Shown here: one piece after another, positions 52,669 to 60,845 of the stretch
Layout of the letters: every line of letters starts with the position of its first letter
How positions within the stretch are numbered: position 1 is the first letter of the stretch
Assembly (NCBI RefSeq): GCF_900143625.1
Contig: NZ_FRFF01000009.1
Location: forward strand, 22,828 to 86,827
Reading direction: 5' to 3'
Length of the DNA: 64,000 nt
Source: Nocardiopsis sp. JB363
GTDB taxonomy: Bacteria > Actinomycetota > Actinomycetes > Streptosporangiales > Streptosporangiaceae
Made by a program: the position numbers and the translations under genes
Notes under the pieces: generated by a model
Seen by the model: the letters and a program-made list of their open reading frames with translations, nothing else
Told to the model about the DNA's origin: nothing
Database searches by the model: none

Positions 52669-53649
52669 ATGACCACTGCCCCCGAAGTTCCCGCCGAAGG
52701 TGCCGAGAGTGCCGCGACACGCGCCCCCAAACGTGAACCGATTCCCGAGTACGAGCCCGAGCTGAGAGGCAAGGCCGAGCGCTACACCGTCTTCGCGTTC
52801 GTGTTCGTGCCGCTGCTCGCGCTGCTCGCCTCGGTGCCCTTCTTCTGGGGCTGGGGCCTGACGATCACCGACATCGTCATCGCGACGGTCTTCTACGTGA
52901 TCAGCGGACTGGGCATCACCGTCGGCTACCACCGCCACTTCACCCACGGCTCCTTCAAGGCCAATCGCCCGCTGCGCATCGCGCTGGCGATCGCCGGAAG
53001 CATGGCCATCGAGGGCAGTGTCATCAAGTGGGTGGCCGACCACCGCCGCCACCACAAATACGCGGACGCCGAGGGCGACCCGCACTCCCCGTGGCGCTTC
53101 GGCGACGACTGGAAGTCCGTGGCCAAGGGCGTGTACTACGCGCACATGGCGTGGATGTACCTGGACGAGAAGAAGACCTCCCCGCGCCGTTTCACCCCCG
53201 ACCTGCTCAAGGACAAGGACGTCGTCCTCGTCGACAAGCTGTTCATGCCGATCGTGCTGTTCTCCCTGTTCGCCCCGGCCGCCATCGGTGGCCTGGTCAC
53301 CATGTCCTGGTGGGGCGCGGTCACCGCGTTCTTCTGGGCCAGCCTGGTCCGTGTCGCGCTGCTGCACCACGTCACCTGGTCGATCAACTCCATCTGCCAC
53401 ACCATGGGCGAAGAGAACTTCGAGGTGCGCGACCGCTCCCGCAACGTGTGGTGGCTGGCCATCCCGTCCTTCGGTGAGTCCTGGCACAACCTGCACCACG
53501 CCGACCCGACCTGTGCCCGCCACGGTGTGCTCAAGGGTCAGATCGACATCTCCGCCCGGGTCATCTGGATGTTCGAGAAGTTCGGTTGGGCCACCAAGGT
53601 CCGCTGGCCCAACAACGAACGACTCGCCGCCAAGCGGGTGAAGGTCTAG
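52669..53649 (+). CDS. Membrane fatty-acid (acyl-CoA Delta9-type) desaturase
   Basis: 326 residues. Four hydrophobic helices and the three His boxes of the di-iron desaturases: HRHFTH (88-93), HRRHH (125-129) and HNLHH near the C-terminus. It inserts a double bond into a long-chain acyl chain, probably acyl-CoA or lipid-linked, at the membrane, adjusting fluidity. ATG 52669 has GAGG at 11 bases; a GTG at 52657 would add four residues. The TetR gene follows after 14 bases and the pair is likely an operon controlled by the upstream palindromes. Confidence 0.93.
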   Translation: MTTAPEVPAEGAESAATRAPKREPIPEYEPELRGKAERYTVFAFVFVPLLALLASVPFFWGWGLTITDIVIATVFYVISGLGITVGYHRHFTHGSFKANRPLRIALAIAGSMAIEGSVIKWVADHRRHHKYADAEGDPHSPWRFGDDWKSVAKGVYYAHMAWMYLDEKKTSPRRFTPDLLKDKDVVLVDKLFMPIVLFSLFAPAAIGGLVTMSWWGAVTAFFWASLVRVALLHHVTWSINSICHTMGEENFEVRDRSRNVWWLAIPSFGESWHNLHHADPTCARHGVLKGQIDISARVIWMFEKFGWATKVRWPNNERLAAKRVKV

Positions 53650-53663
53650 GATCGGTAATCATC

Positions 53664-54320
53664 ATGGGAGCAGCCGACAGCGAACAGGGAACCCGAGTGC
53701 GCCGCAAGCGCATGACGGGCAAAGAGCGCCGGCAACAACTGCTGGAGATCGGTCGCGGGCTGTTCGCCGAGCGAGGGTTCGACGCGACCTCCGTTGAGGA
53801 GATCGCCGCGCGGGCCGGTGTGTCCAAGCCCGTGGTGTACGAACACTTCGGTGGCAAAGAGGGCATCTACGCCGTCGTCGTGGACCGGGAGATGCGCACG
53901 CTCCTGGACATGATGGGCGAGGCCCTCACCGCCGACCACGCGCGGAACAAGATCGAGAAGGCGGCTCTGGCCCTGCTGCGCTACGTCGAGGAGGACAGCG
54001 TCGGTTTCCGGGTGCTCACCCGGGACTCGCACGTGGCCTCCGGGACGGGCAGTTTCGCCAGCCTGATCAACGACATCGCCAGCCAGGTCGAACACATCAT
54101 GGCCGACGAGTTCGACGAACGCGGTTACGACCCGACACTCGCTCCCATGTACGCGCAGGCGCTGGTGGGCATGTGGGCGCTGACCGGTCAGTGGTGGCTG
54201 GAAGTGCGCAAACCCAAGCGCGAGGTGGTCGCCGCCCACCTGGTCAACCTCGCCTGGAACGGGCTCTCCGCGTTGGAGGCCAAGCCGAAGCTGGACACGC
54301 GCCGCAAGCGTTCGGCCTGA
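53664..54320 (+). CDS. TetR-family regulator, likely of the desaturase operon
   Basis: 218 residues. HTH: RRQQLLEIGRGLFAERGFDATSVEEIAARAGVSKPVVYEHFGGKEGIYAVVV. The C-terminal domain with RDSHVASGTGSFASLINDIASQVE resembles fatty-acid-responsive TetR regulators of actinobacteria. ATG 53664 lies 14 bases after the desaturase stop. An autoregulatory loop sensing acyl-CoA is likely but not shown. Confidence 0.9.
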   Translation: MGAADSEQGTRVRRKRMTGKERRQQLLEIGRGLFAERGFDATSVEEIAARAGVSKPVVYEHFGGKEGIYAVVVDREMRTLLDMMGEALTADHARNKIEKAALALLRYVEEDSVGFRVLTRDSHVASGTGSFASLINDIASQVEHIMADEFDERGYDPTLAPMYAQALVGMWALTGQWWLEVRKPKREVVAAHLVNLAWNGLSALEAKPKLDTRRKRSA

Positions 54321-54332
54321 AGGACGTCCAAG

Positions 54333-54367
54333 AGTGGGGCGGGTGCGTTTCGCATACCCGCCCCACT
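54333..54367 (+). terminator. Terminator of the desaturase-tetR operon
   Basis: A perfect 12-bp stem (54333-54344 with 54356-54367), extended inside by GCG/CGC, 12 bases after the tetR stop. Confidence 0.85.
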
Positions 54368-54368
54368 A

Positions 54369-54382
54369 TCTTGATGTCAAGA
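54369..54382. promoter_or_regulatory. MarR-type operator
   Basis: TCTTGATGTCAAGA is a perfect 6-2-6 palindrome; TATGCT follows at 54385-54390 and the marR ATG at 54398, so the site overlaps the promoter of the marR gene. Confidence 0.7.
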
Positions 54383-54397
54383 GATATGCTGTGTCCC

Positions 54398-54907
54398 ATG
54401 CGCGATGAGGTGGATGGGCTCTTGGAGGCGTGGCGCTCCCAGCGGCCGGACGTGGACGTGTCACCGCTAGAGGTGTTCAGTCGGGTGTCCCGGCTCGCCC
54501 GTCACCTGGACCGTGCCCGGCGCACCGTGTTCACCGAGCACGCCCTGGAACCCTGGGAGTTCGACGTCCTCGCCGAACTGCGCCGCTCCGGTCCACCCTA
54601 CGAACTCAGCCCCGGCCGGCTGCTGCGCGCCACTCTGGTCACCTCCGGCACCATGACCAATCGGGTGGATCGTCTGGCCGCCGCGGACCTGGTGCGCCGC
54701 CGCCCCGACCCCGCCGACAAGCGCGGCGTCCTGGTGCGGCTCACCGACAAGGGCGCCGAACGCATCGACGCCGCGCTGGCGTCCCTGCTCAGCTACGAGG
54801 AGACGCTGCTCGCGCCCATGCCGGCCGCCGAGCGGGAACAGCTGGCATCGTTACTGAGATGCCTCTTGGCCCCCCTCGACAGGACGCCCTCGGGTCAGCA
54901 AGGCTAG
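54398..54907 (+). CDS. MarR-family regulator
   Basis: 169 residues with a winged-helix MarR core: PWEFDVLAELRRSGPPYELSPGRLLRATLVTSGTMTNRVDRLAAADLVRRRPDPADKRGVLVRLTDKG. The ligand is unknown. A -10-like TATGCT only 8 bases before the ATG and no ribosome site point to a leaderless message. The palindrome at 54369 would let it repress itself. The SGNH lipoprotein gene starts 58 bases after its stop. Confidence 0.9.
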   Translation: MRDEVDGLLEAWRSQRPDVDVSPLEVFSRVSRLARHLDRARRTVFTEHALEPWEFDVLAELRRSGPPYELSPGRLLRATLVTSGTMTNRVDRLAAADLVRRRPDPADKRGVLVRLTDKGAERIDAALASLLSYEETLLAPMPAAEREQLASLLRCLLAPLDRTPSGQQG

Positions 54908-54965
54908 TTACTCGGCGGTAGCCGCCTGCTCGATTACCAGTACAGGGACTTGGTTGGAGAGCATT

Positions 54966-55964
54966 GTGAGAATCCGTTGGATGGCCGTGGTCGCCGCGGT
55001 CCTGGTGGTCGCGGGATGTTCCGGAGAGGGTGGCGAGGAGGAGACCAGCACCTCCACGCAGAACCATTACCTCTCCTTGGGAGACTCGTTGACCGTCGGC
55101 GTACAGCCCGACGAGTCCGGTACCCAGCAGGAGACCCCGGAGGGGTACACCGACGTCCTGTACCGCACGCTGAAGGACGCCGACTCCACGCTCCAGCACG
55201 AGCGCATGGGCTGTGGTGGTGAGGACACCACCACGTTCATCGAGGGCGGGCTCCCCGGCTGCGACACCCGCTACGAGCAAGGTTCCCAGTTGGACGAGGC
55301 CGTGGACTTCCTTGAGGAGCACGAGGACCGGGTCGGCCTGGTCACCCTCACCATCGGCGCCAACAACTTCACCGACTGTGTGGAGGGCCTCGCCCCCGAG
55401 ACCGGGAGCAGGACCGAGCTCGACATCGACGATGTCGGCCTGGACCGGGACTGTGTCGACGACGGCCTCGAACGGCTGGAGACGGAGGTCCCGGTGATCG
55501 CCGAACGGCTCACCGAGGCGACCGGACCGCAGACCCGGATCATCGGGATGACCTACTACAACCCCTTCCTCGCCCTCTCCCTGCTGGAGGAGAACGAGGA
55601 GAGCGGCGGAGACGACGAGGATTCCGAGGACGTCTCCGAGGACCTCCCGGAGGAGAACGCGGACCAGGTCGCCGAGGACGCCGAGTCCGGCGTGGCGGAC
55701 GGCACCGTCGAGATCATGGAGGACGTCAACGACTCCCTCACGGCCTCCTACCAGGCGGCCGGGATCGACGTCGCCGACGTCGACGAGGTGTTCCAAGGCT
55801 CCGACACCAGCGTGCCCGACGAGAGCGACACCGGGATGCCGGTCAACCTGCAGAACGTCTGCGACCTGACCTGGATGTGCAACACCGTCCGGGGCCCGGA
55901 CATCCACACCAACCTCGCCGGAGCCCAGGAGATCGCCGAGGTCTTCCGGGAGCAGGTCCGCTAG
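54966..55964 (+). CDS. SGNH/GDSL-hydrolase lipoprotein
   Basis: 332 residues. A signal sequence with the lipobox VVAGC puts a lipid-modified Cys at about 17. SGNH blocks: I, YLSLGDSLTVG with the nucleophile Ser; III, TIGANNFTD; V, GPDIHTNLAG with the catalytic Asp/His. Cys residues in the mature part could form disulfides. An acidic insertion (EENEESGGDDEDSEDVSEDL) splits the domain. It is an esterase or lipase anchored outside the membrane. GTG 54966 follows TTGGAGAG; an in-frame TTG at 54954 is less likely. Confidence 0.88.
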   Translation: MRIRWMAVVAAVLVVAGCSGEGGEEETSTSTQNHYLSLGDSLTVGVQPDESGTQQETPEGYTDVLYRTLKDADSTLQHERMGCGGEDTTTFIEGGLPGCDTRYEQGSQLDEAVDFLEEHEDRVGLVTLTIGANNFTDCVEGLAPETGSRTELDIDDVGLDRDCVDDGLERLETEVPVIAERLTEATGPQTRIIGMTYYNPFLALSLLEENEESGGDDEDSEDVSEDLPEENADQVAEDAESGVADGTVEIMEDVNDSLTASYQAAGIDVADVDEVFQGSDTSVPDESDTGMPVNLQNVCDLTWMCNTVRGPDIHTNLAGAQEIAEVFREQVR

Positions 55965-55972
55965 TACTTTCC

Positions 55973-56013
55973 GGTGGTGCCGTCAGGGTCCTACCGTGCC
56001 CGACGGCACCACC
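55973..56013. terminator. Convergent terminator overlapping a marR stop
   Basis: A perfect 12-bp stem (55973-55984 with 56002-56013). It covers the last codons of the minus-strand marR gene and lies just after the SGNH gene. Confidence 0.75.
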
Positions 56014-56465
56014 GCTTCGGCGACCAGGGCCGCGGCCTCCCCGAGCGCCCGCGCCTGCTCGTCCGAGAGGTTGTCGAACACACATGCCCGCACGGCGTCG
56101 ACGTGCCCGGGGGCGACCGCGGCGACCTTCTCCCAACCGGCGTCCGTCAGGCGCCCCAGCGTGTATCGACCGTCCTCCGGGTCCGGGGAACGGGTCACCC
56201 AGCCCGCCTTCTCCAGGCGTGAGGTCACCCGGGACAGGTGCGAGAGCGTCATGTTGGCCCCGGCTGCGAGATCGCTGAGCCGCATCGACCGGTCGGGCGC
56301 CTCCGAGATCTGCGACAGGGCGTTGTATTCGGCCAGGCCCAGACCGGCGTCGGCGCGGAGCTGAGCGTCCAGCCGCACGGGCAGCCACGTCATCAGCGTC
56401 CATACCGAACGCCAGGTCCGATCCTCTTCCGGGTCCAGCCAGCGGGCGGGGGTGGTCTTCGTCAT
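55983..56465 (-). CDS. MarR-family regulator divergent from an aldo/keto reductase
   Basis: 160 residues: LGLAEYNALSQISEAPDRSMRLSDLAAGANMTLSHLSRVTSRLEKAGWVTRSPDPEDGRYTLGRLTDAG is a typical MarR winged helix. ATG 56465. It is divergent from the aldo/keto reductase gene with two operator-like inverted repeats between, so it is expected to repress that gene and itself. Confidence 0.92.
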   Translation of the reverse strand: MTKTTPARWLDPEEDRTWRSVWTLMTWLPVRLDAQLRADAGLGLAEYNALSQISEAPDRSMRLSDLAAGANMTLSHLSRVTSRLEKAGWVTRSPDPEDGRYTLGRLTDAGWEKVAAVAPGHVDAVRACVFDNLSDEQARALGEAAALVAEAVVPSGTVGP

Positions 56466-56484
56466 GCCTCCAGTCTATCCGGTG

Positions 56485-56535
56485 ACTTGACGCGGCAAGT
56501 GATGCGCGACTAGATTACTTTCCGCAGCAAGTAAT
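56485..56535. promoter_or_regulatory. Two MarR-type operators
   Basis: ACTTGACGCGGCAAGT (56485-56500; arms ACTTG/CAAGT) and ATTACTT...AAGTAAT (56514-56535; 8-base spacer) lie 29 bases apart start to start in the 111-base divergent gap. They share ACTT/AAGT half-sites. Confidence 0.7.
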
Positions 56536-56576
56536 AGTTCGAGGTCCCGTACAGGGGCCTCCTGAAAGGGATTTCC

Positions 56577-57518
56577 ATGAACCGCATCCCGCGTACCGAC
56601 ATCGACGTCTTCCCGCTGCACCTGGGCGGCAACACCTTCGGCTGGACCTCCGACCGCGAGGCCTCGTTCGCGGTGCTCGACGCGTTCGTCGCCGCCGGCG
56701 GCAACTTCATCGACACCGCCGACCTCTACTCGATCTGGGCCGAGGGTAACGAGGGCGGCGTGTCCGAGAGGATCATCGGTGAGTGGACGGCCGCGCGCGG
56801 CAACCGCGACCAGGTCGTCATCGCCACCAAGGTCGGCGGCCTGCCCACCCGCCCGGGGCTGTCGGCCGAGAACGTCGACGCCGCGCTGAACGAATCGCTC
56901 GAACGTCTTCGGACCGACCACGTCGACCTCTACTACGCGCACTACGACGACGAGAACGTCTCCATCGAGGACCAGGCCCGCGTCTTCCACGACCTGGTGA
57001 AGTCCGGGCGCGTCCGCCACTTCGCCCTGTCGAACCACTCCCCCGAGCGCACGCGCGAGTGGTTCGAGGTAGCGACCCGAGAAGGGCTGACCCTGCCGGT
57101 GGCGATCCAGCCGCAGTACAACCTGATCCACCGCAAGGACTACGAGCAGGGCTACGCCCCGATCGCCCGCGAGTACGACGTCGCGGTGCTCCCCTACTTC
57201 GCGCTGGCGTCCGGGATGCTGACCGGCAAGTACCGTACGGCCGCCGACCTGGAGGGCAAGGCGCGCAAGGGCATGGCCGAGGGGTTGCTGACCGACGACG
57301 CCCTCAAGGTCGTGGACACCCTGGTGGAGATCGCGAAGACCCACTCCACCGAGCCCGCGACCGTCGCCCTCGCCTGGTTGCTGGCCAAGGGCGTCACCGC
57401 CCCGATCGCCTCCGCCAGCAGGGTCGAGCAGCTGCCCGCCTTGATCGCCGCGCCCTCGCTGGAACTCACCGAGGCCGAGGTCGCCTCCCTCGACGCGGCG
57501 TCCACTCCGTTCGCCTGA
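56577..57518 (+). CDS. Aldo/keto reductase
   Basis: 313 residues. Catalytic Asp/Tyr in NFIDTADLYSIW, Lys in IATKVGG and His in LYYAHYDD, with cofactor residues in LSNHSPER, QPQYNLIHR and the C-terminal PIASASRVEQL. It reduces aldehydes or ketones with NADPH; the exact substrate is unknown. ATG 56577 is preceded by GAAAGGGA. Induction through the divergent MarR regulator is likely. Confidence 0.93.
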   Translation: MNRIPRTDIDVFPLHLGGNTFGWTSDREASFAVLDAFVAAGGNFIDTADLYSIWAEGNEGGVSERIIGEWTAARGNRDQVVIATKVGGLPTRPGLSAENVDAALNESLERLRTDHVDLYYAHYDDENVSIEDQARVFHDLVKSGRVRHFALSNHSPERTREWFEVATREGLTLPVAIQPQYNLIHRKDYEQGYAPIAREYDVAVLPYFALASGMLTGKYRTAADLEGKARKGMAEGLLTDDALKVVDTLVEIAKTHSTEPATVALAWLLAKGVTAPIASASRVEQLPALIAAPSLELTEAEVASLDAASTPFA

Positions 57519-58004
57519 TCAGCGAGGCAGCGCGCCCTCGATGAGGTCGACGACCTCGGGGGCGTCGGGGACGGTCGTGGGTCGGAAGCGGTGCACGGTG
57601 TCGTCGGGCAGGACCAGGAACTTCTCGAAGTTCCACTTGACGCGCCCGGCGTCACCGTTCGCGTCGGGGACCTCGGTGAGCTCGGCGTAGAGAGGATGCC
57701 GGCCCCGGCCGTTGACCTTCACCTTGCTCATCATGGGGAACGTCACACCCCAGGTCATCGAGCAGTACTCGGCGATCTTCTCGTCACCGCCGAACTCCTG
57801 GAGGAACTGGTTGCTGGGAAAACCCAGGACCGTGAAGCCGCGGTCGGCGTAGCGCTTCTGGAGCTCCTCCAACGCGCCGTACTGCGGGGTGAGGCCGCAA
57901 CGGGAGGCGACGTTCACCACCAGGCGCACCTTCCCGGACCACTCGCCGAAAGTGGTCTCACGTCCGTCGATCAGGGTCACCGGGATGTCGTCCAGGTCCG
58001 CCAT
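57519..58004 (-). CDS. Glutathione-peroxidase-family thiol peroxidase
   Basis: 161 residues. The peroxidatic Cys is in VVNVASRCGLTPQY (Cys, not selenocysteine), with the catalytic Gln in GFPSNQF and Trp-Asn in VKWNFEKFLV. In bacteria lacking glutathione such enzymes use thioredoxin. The gene lies 14 bases downstream of the ABC-F gene on the same strand and ends directly against the aldo/keto-reductase stop. Confidence 0.94.
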   Translation of the reverse strand: MADLDDIPVTLIDGRETTFGEWSGKVRLVVNVASRCGLTPQYGALEELQKRYADRGFTVLGFPSNQFLQEFGGDEKIAEYCSMTWGVTFPMMSKVKVNGRGRHPLYAELTEVPDANGDAGRVKWNFEKFLVLPDDTVHRFRPTTVPDAPEVVDLIEGALPR

Positions 58005-58018
58005 GTCACTCCCTCGCG

Positions 58019-59806
58019 TCAGTCGCCGACGAGTTCGGCCTGTTCCAACCAGACCATCTCCAGCTCGTCCTTCTCCGCCGCCAGGGTCTTGGCCTCGGCG
58101 TCGAGCTCGGCGAGCCTGGTGTAGTCCTCGGCGGCGGACGCCATCTGCTCGTGCAGCCGAGCCTCCTGCTTGACGATCTTGTCCATCCGCCGTTCGACGC
58201 GCTGCATCTCCTTCTGCGCGGCGCGACGCTCGTTCGCGGAGACGGCCGGTACGACGTCCTCGACCTGTTTCTCGGCCGCGGCCGTCTCGGAGGCGCTCAG
58301 CGGCACGGTGGCCTCACCGGCGCCGGCGGCCCGTCGGTCCAGGTACTCGTCGACCCCTCCGGGCAGGAACGCCAAGGAGCCGTCGCCCATCAGGGCGAGC
58401 ACGCGGTCGGTGATGCGCTCAAGGAAGTATCGGTCGTGGCTGACCAGCACGAGGGAACCCGGCCAACCGTCGAGCAGGTCCTCCAGCTCGGTGAGCGTCT
58501 CGATGTCCAGGTCGTTGGTGGGCTCGTCCAGCAGCAGCACGTTGGGCTCGTCCATGAGCAGGCACAGCAGTTGCAGACGGCGGCGCTCGCCACCGGACAG
58601 TTCACCGATCGGGGTCCACTGGCGTTCGCCGCGGAAACCGAACTTCTCCAGCATCTGACTCGCGGTGTAGTCCCGCTTGCCGATGGTGATGTGTTCGCGC
58701 ACGTCCGTGACGGCCTGGAGGGGCCGGGCGGTGGGATCGAGTTCGGTGACGGTCTGGGACAGGTGCGCGAGCTTCACGGTGCGGCCGGTCCGCACGGTCC
58801 CGGAGTCGGGTTCGCGCTCCTCGGCGAGGATCTTGAGCAGCGTGGACTTGCCCGCGCCGTTCACGCCCACCAGGCCGACCCGGTCGCCGGGACCCAGCTG
58901 CCAGGTGAGCTGGTCCAGCAGGGTGCGGCCGGGGACCGAGAACGACACCTTCTTGAGGTCGATGACGGTCTTGCCCAACCGGGAACTGGCGAAGCGCACC
59001 AGCTCGACACTGTCGCGGGCCGGCGGTTCGTCCGCGATGAGCTGGTTGGCCGCCTCGATGCGGAACTTGGGCTTGGAGGTGCGCGCGGGGGCGCCGCGAC
59101 GCAGCCAGGCGAGTTCCTTGCGCATCAGGTTCTGCCGACGGTCCTCCGTGGCGGCGGCCTGACGGTCCCGTTCGGCCTTGGCCAGCACGTAGGCGGCGTA
59201 CCCGCCCTCGTAGCGCTCCACGGAGCCGCGGCCGACCTCCCAGGTGCGGGTGGTGACGGCGTCGAGGAACCAGCGGTCGTGTGTGACGACCACGAGCGCC
59301 TCGGAGCGGCCGCGCAGGTGCGCGGCGAGCCAGGCGATGCCCTCGATGTCGAGGTGGTTGGTGGGCTCGTCCAGGACGATGAGGTCGTGGTCGTCGACCA
59401 GCAGGCGCGCCAGACCGGAGCGGCGGCGCTCACCACCGGAGAGGCCCGACATCGGCAGGTTCAGGTCCCAGCCGCCGAGCAGCCCCTTCAAGAGGTCGCG
59501 GATGCGCGCGTTGCCCGCCCACTCGTGTTCGGCGAGCCCGCCGAGGACGAAGTCGCCGACCGTGGTGTCGGGGAAGTCGTCCCGCTGGTGCAGGAAACCG
59601 ACCCGCAGCCCTCGGTTGTGCACGACGCGACCGTCGTCCGGCTCGGTGATCCCGGACAACACGGAGATCATCGTGGACTTTCCGCCGCCGTTGCGACCGA
59701 CCACGCCGATGCGTTCGCCCTCGTCGACACCGAGGGAGACCTTGTCGAGGAGTACGAGCGGCCCGTAGGCCAGGGACACGTCCTGAAGATTGACCAGATT
59801 CGACAT
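58019..59806 (-). CDS. ABC-F family ATP-binding protein (Uup-like)
   Basis: 595 residues with two ABC domains and no membrane part: Walker A GRNGGGKST and GVNGAGKST, signature motifs LSGGERRRSGLARLL and LSGGERRRLQLLCLL, and Walker B LIVLDEPTNHLD and VLLLDEPTNDLD. A C-terminal coiled coil (KEMQRVERRMDKIVKQEARL) is of the Uup type. ABC-F proteins act on ribosomes or in antibiotic protection; the place near ispE is the common actinomycete one, arguing for a housekeeping role. ATG 59806 follows GGAGGGTG and removes 29 upstream residues. Confidence 0.93.
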   Translation of the reverse strand: MSNLVNLQDVSLAYGPLVLLDKVSLGVDEGERIGVVGRNGGGKSTMISVLSGITEPDDGRVVHNRGLRVGFLHQRDDFPDTTVGDFVLGGLAEHEWAGNARIRDLLKGLLGGWDLNLPMSGLSGGERRRSGLARLLVDDHDLIVLDEPTNHLDIEGIAWLAAHLRGRSEALVVVTHDRWFLDAVTTRTWEVGRGSVERYEGGYAAYVLAKAERDRQAAATEDRRQNLMRKELAWLRRGAPARTSKPKFRIEAANQLIADEPPARDSVELVRFASSRLGKTVIDLKKVSFSVPGRTLLDQLTWQLGPGDRVGLVGVNGAGKSTLLKILAEEREPDSGTVRTGRTVKLAHLSQTVTELDPTARPLQAVTDVREHITIGKRDYTASQMLEKFGFRGERQWTPIGELSGGERRRLQLLCLLMDEPNVLLLDEPTNDLDIETLTELEDLLDGWPGSLVLVSHDRYFLERITDRVLALMGDGSLAFLPGGVDEYLDRRAAGAGEATVPLSASETAAAEKQVEDVVPAVSANERRAAQKEMQRVERRMDKIVKQEARLHEQMASAAEDYTRLAELDAEAKTLAAEKDELEMVWLEQAELVGD

Positions 59807-59876
59807 CACCCTCCATTGTGCTGCCCCCGCGGTGGTGCGCGGACCGTGCGGGGGCGAAGCGGGTGGAAAGGGGAAC

Positions 59877-59907
59877 GCCCGGGACCGCACCACGCAAGGT
59901 CCCGGGC
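59877..59907 (-). terminator. Terminator of the transketolase pair
   Basis: A perfect 10-bp stem (59877-59886 with 59898-59907) 21 bases after the minus-strand stop at 59929. Confidence 0.75.
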
Positions 59908-59928
59908 GGGTTCACGGGGAGAGGACCC

Positions 59929-60828
59929 CTACACCAAGAAGAACTCCCGGGCGGACTTGGCGATTCCCTCCGTGTCCAGACCGTGGGCCCGGGCGTGCTC
60001 GGCCGGGGTTCCGTAGGCGCGCAGTTCGGCGTCGCGCGGCACGCCCAGGGACAACTGGCGATGGCGGCGGTCGGCGAGCGCCTCGGACACCTCGTGCGCG
60101 GAGGTTCCGCGCAGGTAGGGCTCCACCAGGAGCACGTCGGCGTTGCCGGCGGCGGCGGTCAGCGCGCTGAGGCCCTCACGGTCGAAGGGGCGCACCGTGG
60201 CGGTGTAGGCGACGGTGACGTCGAGGTCGGCGGTGGCCTCCAGGACCCGGTCGAGCATGGGCCCGACGGCGAGCACCACCCCGGCCGAACGTGGTGAGCC
60301 GGTGCGCACCACGTGCAGTCGGGGCCCGACCGGCAGGGCGGCGCGGTTGGAGGTGTCGGACAGCCTCAGGTAGACGCGGTGGTCCCCGGGGATGTCCTGT
60401 TCGAGGGCGTCGCGGACCTCGTCGGGGTGGCCGGGCACCCGCACGGTCCAGCCGGGCAGGGTGTCCAGCAGGGCGACGTCCTCCGGAGCCTGGTGGGTAC
60501 GGCCCTCCGCGGCGGCGTCGTAGGAGCCGCCGATGCTCACCAGGATCGCACCCACGTCCTGGTGTCCGAGACCGATCTTGAGCTGTTCGAAGGGGCGCTC
60601 AACAAGGAAGGGCGCGTAGCTGTGCGCGATCGGGCGCATGCCGGTGAGCGCGAGCCCACCGGCCACGTCGATCATGGCCTGTTCCCGGATGCCCAGGTTG
60701 ATGACCCGGGCCGGGTGCTTGAGCGCTGAGCGGCGGAACATCGCGGCGGAGATGTCGGCGAGGACGACCGCTGTCCGTGGGTCCTCGTCCATGGCCTGAT
60801 TGACGGTGGCAGCGAAGGTCTCGCGCAT
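59929..60828 (-). CDS. Transketolase C-terminal subunit
   Basis: 299 residues corresponding to the pyrimidine-binding and C-terminal domains of transketolase: VVLADISAAMF, RVINLGIREQAMIDVAGGLAL with the catalytic Glu, and the C-terminal VLLVEPYLRGTSAHEVSEAL. With the preceding N-terminal subunit (60846-61550) it forms a two-chain enzyme that transfers two-carbon units using thiamine diphosphate. It is separated by 17 bases from that gene. Confidence 0.9.
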   Translation of the reverse strand: MRETFAATVNQAMDEDPRTAVVLADISAAMFRRSALKHPARVINLGIREQAMIDVAGGLALTGMRPIAHSYAPFLVERPFEQLKIGLGHQDVGAILVSIGGSYDAAAEGRTHQAPEDVALLDTLPGWTVRVPGHPDEVRDALEQDIPGDHRVYLRLSDTSNRAALPVGPRLHVVRTGSPRSAGVVLAVGPMLDRVLEATADLDVTVAYTATVRPFDREGLSALTAAAGNADVLLVEPYLRGTSAHEVSEALADRRHRQLSLGVPRDAELRAYGTPAEHARAHGLDTEGIAKSAREFFLV

Positions 60829-60845
60829 GTCTGGGCTCCTCGGCT

